Shown here piece by piece: positions 20,394-24,368 of a stretch of 24,368 bases of DNA (within the stretch, counting starts at the first letter, position 1; each line of letters starts with the position of its first letter). A program made the position numbers and the translations under genes. Under the pieces are notes generated by a model. That model did no database searches. It saw nothing but the letters and a program-made list of their open reading frames with translations, and had not been told where the DNA came from. Location: NCBI GenBank assembly GCA_032718475.1, contig JAUCBJ010003368.1:1-24368 (forward strand), read 5' to 3'. The DNA is from Nemertoderma westbladi (lineage: Eukaryota > Xenacoelomorpha > Nemertodermatida > Nemertodermatidae).

Positions 20394-22433
20394 ATGCAGT
20401 CTGAATATGCGGTTGTTGATGTCCGTAATAATTGTAACCGGGAATTAGAGATACAGACTGCGACTATTATACCTACAATGATGGGAACTCAATGGGGCAA
20501 TATAATAAACCTAAGTAACAGCATTGTCGGAGTCGGTGTGCTGGCGATGCCCTTTTGTTTCAAACAATGCGGACTTATTTTAGGAACATTGCTACTCGTC
20601 TGCGCGGCTTTAATAACCGGGATAAGTTGCGATATGTTAATGAAGTCCGCGTTGGCTACACACAGAAGGACTTACGAGTATCTAGCTTACGTAACCTACG
20701 GGCGACTGGGTAAGGTCGCTGTAGAACTATGTTGTATTGGCCTACTCATCGGGTGCATGGTCGCATTTTTTGTTGTTATTGGCGATTTAGCGCCTTCAAT
20801 TATATCGGAATTCTTAGACTTACAGGACAGTCCTTCGCTTCGGGTATTTATTATGATAGTGTTGGGTTTTTTCGTGGCGTTCCCTTTATGTTTAATGAGG
20901 GATCTCAACAGTTTGAGCGCTTTAAGCGCTGCTAGTATCGTGTTTTATTTAATCTTTGTGTTGGAAGTTTGGCGTATAGCTATTCCTAACGTCGCTACAA
21001 CGGCCTCCCAACTGGATTACTGGAAAACCGAAGGTTTATTTATAGCCGTTCCTATATTCTCTCTCGCGTTCACCTGTCAGACTACGTTATTCAGTATCTT
21101 CGACTCACTACCTGATATGAACCGCAATAAGATCACAGGTATTACCAGATCAGCTATCTTTCTCGTCTGCAGTCTGTACTTCCTCGTTGGAACTCTCGGC
21201 TACATCGCCTACGGATCGTTCGTAGACGGAGATATCCTCCGTAACTTCGAAGGTAACTTCTCCGGGAAGTTATTTAAACTCGGTTTCGTATTATCCGTGG
21301 CGATCAGCTTCCCTTTAGTGATGTTTCCCTGTAGGACGAGTCTTAATACTCTAATCTACGGCCCTTATAAGGTCACACAACCCGACGGGCCACCCACCTC
21401 CAGTCTCACATACATTCCCGATCCTCGTTTTACGGTAATCACCCTCGTTGTGCTCGTCGGGACTATGTTAATCGGGATCCTTATCCCCCAGATTGAGTTC
21501 GTTCTCGCTATCACCGGGTCTACTATGGGCATGTGCATCGCGTATATATTCCCAGCTCTAATACACCTTAAAGCTTTTAAGGCTCACGAGGATAACAAAG
21601 GGAAGAGTAGAGGACTATTAGTGGCTAAGTGTTTGTTAGCTACCGGGTTCGTCTTAGCATTCCTGTGTACGACGTCGGCTCTGTACTCGCCAGCTACCCA
21701 CAGCCCCAAGGATAGTGACGCCGCTGCCGTGCAGATAAAGGATATACCGCTCGATGCCGTAGTCCGGGAAGCGGAAGTAAATGATAACGTCATAGCACGG
21801 ATTCCGGAAGTAAAGGATGACGTAATAGCACGGAATTCTGAAGTAGAAGATGACGTCATAGCACGAAATCCGGAACTAAAGGATGACGTCATTTTACGGA
21901 AACCGGAAGTTAAGGATTACGTCATAGTAAATGATGATTCCGACTCAATTGTAATAAAACCGCCTTTGGATGACGAAGAAATTGTGGTGAATGAGAGGGA
22001 TAAGGATAGTAAACTGATTGTTGATAAGAATGATAAAAAGGTTGAGGAAAGTCAGAAGAAACTCGAAGAAGCTGTGGATAAGTTGGAACAGAAACTGGCG
22101 CCGGTAGAGCAGGGAGTCGATCATGGGAAACTGCCGGTTGAGCCTGGCGTTCAGGTTAAACGAGATGTGGATGAGTCACAAATAGGGCACCCCGTAGTAG
22201 CTACCATTAAGGGGGTTGCTAATAATTTAGTGACTGGTAATAATAATCATTTAAATAAAGGGAAACACGTTGAATCGGTTACTAGGGACGCTGTTAGCGA
22301 TAAGGTTGCTAAGCTTAAAGCTGAAGTTACCACTGTTGGCAATGCAGTTACAACTGATTGTCCAGATGATATTTGTCTTGTTAATGCGAATATTAAACAA
22401 TCTACCCCCCAGGGTGTCGATTCTCTAAGGTAA
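20394..22433 (+). CDS. SLC38A10: SLC38A10-like amino-acid transporter (large exon)
   Basis: A 679-codon ORF of the amino acid/auxin permease family. Residues 36-60 carry NSIVGVGVLAMPFCFKQCG, against human SLC38A10 NSIVGVSVLTMPFCFKQCG, and VVIGDL at 127-132 is also shared. About eleven hydrophobic segments lie at roughly 37-58, 61-82, 108-131, 150-168, 174-194, 214-234, 251-275, 293-313, 342-365, 369-392 and 407-430. The tail (431-679) is hydrophilic and acidic, with five 11-residue repeats (461-515) and a likely coiled coil (543-570); a long tail is typical of SLC38A10. Methionine 30, with A at -3 and G at +4, matches the human start better than Met1, whose ATGCAG could instead be an acceptor. 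The terminal TAA overlaps a donor (AAG|GTAATA at 22430), so the protein may continue at 22966. Substrate is not predictable from sequence. Confidence 0.88.
   Translation: MQSEYAVVDVRNNCNRELEIQTATIIPTMMGTQWGNIINLSNSIVGVGVLAMPFCFKQCGLILGTLLLVCAALITGISCDMLMKSALATHRRTYEYLAYVTYGRLGKVAVELCCIGLLIGCMVAFFVVIGDLAPSIISEFLDLQDSPSLRVFIMIVLGFFVAFPLCLMRDLNSLSALSAASIVFYLIFVLEVWRIAIPNVATTASQLDYWKTEGLFIAVPIFSLAFTCQTTLFSIFDSLPDMNRNKITGITRSAIFLVCSLYFLVGTLGYIAYGSFVDGDILRNFEGNFSGKLFKLGFVLSVAISFPLVMFPCRTSLNTLIYGPYKVTQPDGPPTSSLTYIPDPRFTVITLVVLVGTMLIGILIPQIEFVLAITGSTMGMCIAYIFPALIHLKAFKAHEDNKGKSRGLLVAKCLLATGFVLAFLCTTSALYSPATHSPKDSDAAAVQIKDIPLDAVVREAEVNDNVIARIPEVKDDVIARNSEVEDDVIARNPELKDDVILRKPEVKDYVIVNDDSDSIVIKPPLDDEEIVVNERDKDSKLIVDKNDKKVEESQKKLEEAVDKLEQKLAPVEQGVDHGKLPVEPGVQVKRDVDESQIGHPVVATIKGVANNLVTGNNNHLNKGKHVESVTRDAVSDKVAKLKAEVTTVGNAVTTDCPDDICLVNANIKQSTPQGVDSLR
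21774..21938 (+). repeat. Five in-frame 33-bp coding repeats in the transporter tail
   Basis: Units begin at 21774, 21807, 21840, 21873 and 21906 and encode EVNDNVIARIP, EVKDDVIARNS, EVEDDVIARNP, ELKDDVILRKP and EVKDYVIVNDD. Each holds a TGACGTCA-like octamer at exactly 33-bp spacing: 21785 (TAACGTCA), 21818 (TGACGTAA), 21851 and 21884 (both TGACGTCA), 21917 (TTACGTCA). The coding role is an acidic, probably disordered linker. Confidence 0.9.
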
Positions 22434-22607
22434 TAATAATATTGGTTGTGGTTTTTTTATTTATTTATTTATAATACACCATATCTTTTTGAAAAGTAGA
22501 TACATCCGTAATGGGGCGTTCCTAATAGGTGAACTCGAACTGAATATATAAAAGTTATTCATCACCGCCGGACTATCTTTACACTACCGGTACACGAAAC
22601 ATTGAAA

Positions 22608-22838
22608 ATGTATCCCTCTCCAGAGGAAATCGATTCAAATGTTAATTGTCAATTATTAATGGAAAGCCAACACAGCAGGTTACAGTTTTATTTTTGCTGG
22701 TAATATAATACCTGTTATTTGAAATAACAGGTATTATTACCAGCAAAAATAAAACTGTAACCTGCTGTGTTGGTTTTGGTTAGAATAACATGTCACTTCA
22801 TCCTGTTCCTTTCCACTAATAATTGACAATTAACATTG
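22608..22838. repeat. Fold-back MITE-like element, copy 2 (related to 1-213)
   Basis: The core is a near-perfect hairpin: left arm 22667-22720, centre G 22721, right arm 22722-22773, differing only by two extra bases in the left arm. Outer arms 22641-22666 and 22809-22834 pair with one mismatch; the left side lacks about 35 bp present on the right. The right half resembles the reverse complement of the element at 1-213, so this copy looks like two half-elements joined head to head. It lies in the proposed last intron of the transporter gene. Confidence 0.8.
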
Positions 22839-22965
22839 TTAATTTTCTGAGATGGAATTTAATTCAATGTGTGCTTTGAGTACTTACACCTGTGTACTTA
22901 TATATATTTTCATTAATATAACTATTTATTACACGCAAGGAAGGAGTGTTGATTTTTTTCCGCAG

Positions 22966-23068
22966 AGATATTTTAAAGCGCCCACCTAGAGTTCGTGAAC
23001 TTTATGACGCAATTGCAGCAGTAATAAAGAAAAATCAATGCAATCCTATTGATTACCTTTTTTCCTAG
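22966..23068 (+). CDS. Candidate last exon of the SLC38A10-like gene
   Basis: A strong acceptor (TTTTTTTCCGCAG, ending 22965) is followed by an open frame in exactly the phase left by the donor at 22430 (AG|A makes Arg). It reads RDILKRPPRVRELYDAIAAV then IKKNQCNPIDYLFS and stops at TAG 23066-23068. The composition looks like real protein, and AATAAA follows 63 bp later. Splicing here would replace the last residue of the large exon with 34 residues, for 712 in all from Met1. I do not recognise the segment from SLC38A10 relatives, so the join is inferred from splice signals and phase only. Confidence 0.5.
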
Positions 23069-23131
23069 GGAAAAAGCACTCATATTTCTCCCATTTTGAG
23101 GTATATACGAGCAAAAAGTAACAATTTTAAG

Positions 23132-23137
23132 AATAAA
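23132..23137 (+). terminator. Candidate poly(A) signal of the transporter gene
   Basis: AATAAA lies 63 bp after the stop of the candidate last exon. It supports an exon ending here but is only a hexamer in AT-rich DNA. Confidence 0.4.
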
Positions 23138-23159
23138 ACTTATTATTTTAATTCGAATC

Positions 23160-23330
23160 CCAACAACCTAAGCTCCGTGTTAATTTGCCCGGATCCGGAA
23201 AATAGGCCCGGATTTCCTGAGCCGGAGCTCTGTTGCATCCCTACCTCACACTGCCTGCGAGGGTCGCAGCTGCCTGGGGCTGGAGGATGGCGCTGGGCTG
23301 CCCACACCCCCATAAAAACCCCCGGTTCAG
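23160..23330. repeat. GC-rich block, possible transposon fragment
   Basis: A GC-rich island in AT-rich surroundings contains CCGGATCCGG and CCGGAGCTC with GTTGCATCCCTA. On the minus strand this reads TAGGGATGCAAC followed by CCGG-rich sequence, a style seen at the ends of some hAT elements. No partner terminus or transposase was found. ORFs through it on both strands are not protein-like. Confidence 0.25.
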
Positions 23331-23615
23331 TGGTACATCTGTACATTGCAAACACAAACTGGCAAGCTAAATTAAAACACAATATTTCAAATGTTACTGA
23401 CAGTTTGCGGAAATGTTATTAATATTTTATGTGAGTTCCAATTAAAACCTGCGATATTTCCATAGCTATGATACAGACCAATCGATAAATGAAATCCAAA
23501 AAATATATTGTGTCCTAGTGGACGTAGGGATTGAAAAATATGATACTTTAGGGGGTGGGGGGGTTACCTCCTCCTGGGGTAACATTTCCATATTTTTGGT
23601 GTTTTATTTCATCTG

Positions 23616-23993
23616 ATGCAGAATATAATGGAGATTTCAAATCTTAAAACGGCTTGGCGAGATCTTTTTAGTTCTCGAGTTAACGATGTATTTCCGTCTA
23701 CCAGTTTAGTTTGTCCGTCAAAATTTAGAAGACAGACAGACAAACCGTCAGACATACATATTATATTCCACCAAATATTAAAACTAACATCGGAAATAAA
23801 GTCACCGACCCCGAAAATTGTAGTTAGTTGGTATGAAGCCATAGTGCCAAACATTATTAACTTATTAACAGACCACAGGGAGACATGTTTGAGCGGGAAT
23901 GTTCAAACTTTAAAGCAAATTATCTCAGAATTGCATTTTACGAATTTTCAAAATACTACTCATACTCAGGCATTTTTCACTCAATTTCGATAA
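23616..23993 (+). CDS. Unrecognised 125-codon ORF
   Basis: The frame starts ATGCAGAATATAATGG, where ATGCAG may instead be a splice acceptor (TTTCATCTGATGCAG), and ends CGATAA. The protein is rich in Ile, Thr and Ser without low-complexity runs, with no signal peptide or membrane segment, for example KTAWRDLFSSRVNDVFP near the start. I recognise no family. It may be an exon of a downstream gene or a chance frame; an 81-codon minus-strand frame overlaps it. Confidence 0.2.
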   Translation: MQNIMEISNLKTAWRDLFSSRVNDVFPSTSLVCPSKFRRQTDKPSDIHIIFHQILKLTSEIKSPTPKIVVSWYEAIVPNIINLLTDHRETCLSGNVQTLKQIISELHFTNFQNTTHTQAFFTQFR

Positions 23994-24035
23994 TTCATCG
24001 CTCATTTGAAAGGTTTTTGAAGTTCTTTGAAAAAG

Positions 24036-24155
24036 TCTCCAGCCTCACATTTTTGAAAAAAAAATTTGAAATATTATTGCGAATTGTAATTAATTTAATA
24101 AATTAAAATCAATTAATTTAATTAAAAATTTATAATTAAAAAAATCGGCTGGAGA
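24036..24155. repeat. AT-rich block bounded by 9-bp inverted repeats
   Basis: TCTCCAGCC (24036-24044) and GGCTGGAGA (24147-24155) enclose almost pure AT DNA with repeated AATTAATTTAAT. It could be a tiny decayed element. A pyrimidine tract of C runs follows at about 24216-24242. Confidence 0.3.
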
Positions 24156-24368
24156 GTTGATTCCAAAAAGTTGGTTTCAACAAATTTGAGTTAGGTACCT
24201 CCTACCTGTATGTATCCCCCTCCCCCCCCACCCCCCCCTCCCAGTGGCTAGCCGCGCTGTTTTGTCAACGAAATAACGCAATGTATCCTTCTGGTCTACG
24301 TTATAATTTAAATAGAATGAGGTGATGGTCTTAGTTTTTCATTATTTTCAAGAATAACCAAAAATATG

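Overview
Eukaryotic nuclear DNA from an animal, probably a marine invertebrate. The window has spliced genes with canonical GT-AG introns, a mitochondrial enzyme split over small exons, decayed transposons, several kilobase-scale minisatellites, and many AGGCCTA and TACCGGTA palindromes. I cannot place the phylum.

Layout. 1-840: a small inverted-repeat element, a poly-C run and a 41-bp tandem array. 995-4265: a 21-bp minisatellite of about 155 units with a 637-bp higher-order duplication. 4266-6900: gene-free upstream DNA. 6911-17755: five exons of a mitochondrial succinyl-CoA ligase beta subunit gene (SUCLA2-like, ADP-forming type), found by translation and splice phase; four are smaller than the usual ORF cut-off or hidden by repeats. 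Intron 1 starts with a 1.73-kb DNA transposon inserted inside the 5' splice site. Intron 2 is almost wholly a ~57-bp minisatellite. Intron 3 is mostly a ~20-bp minisatellite. 18180-19030: a dead Ty3/Gypsy integrase fragment. 20394-23068: an SLC38A10-like amino-acid transporter gene, one large exon plus a likely small last exon and a poly(A) signal. 23100-24368: repeat fragments and one unrecognised ORF.

Main result. The 57-bp minisatellite in SUCLA2 intron 2 was founded on the exon 2/intron 2 junction itself. The last 17 coding bases of exon 2 (GGCGTCCCTGTACCGAG) and the following donor GTAGGTTGG are the first repeat, so the intron carries about 62 tandem copies of its own 5' splice site. Only the first gives an open frame; later ones would retain an immediate in-frame TAG. 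The next exon (169 bp) is squeezed between this array and a second array that starts 9 bp after its own donor and is also rich in AGGTAGGT.

The two genes are unrelated in pathway: SUCLA2 acts in the TCA cycle in the mitochondrial matrix, the SLC38A10-like protein is a membrane transporter. The window holds only the first ~190 residues of SUCLA2; the transporter gene lies either inside SUCLA2 intron 5 or beyond a truncated SUCLA2.
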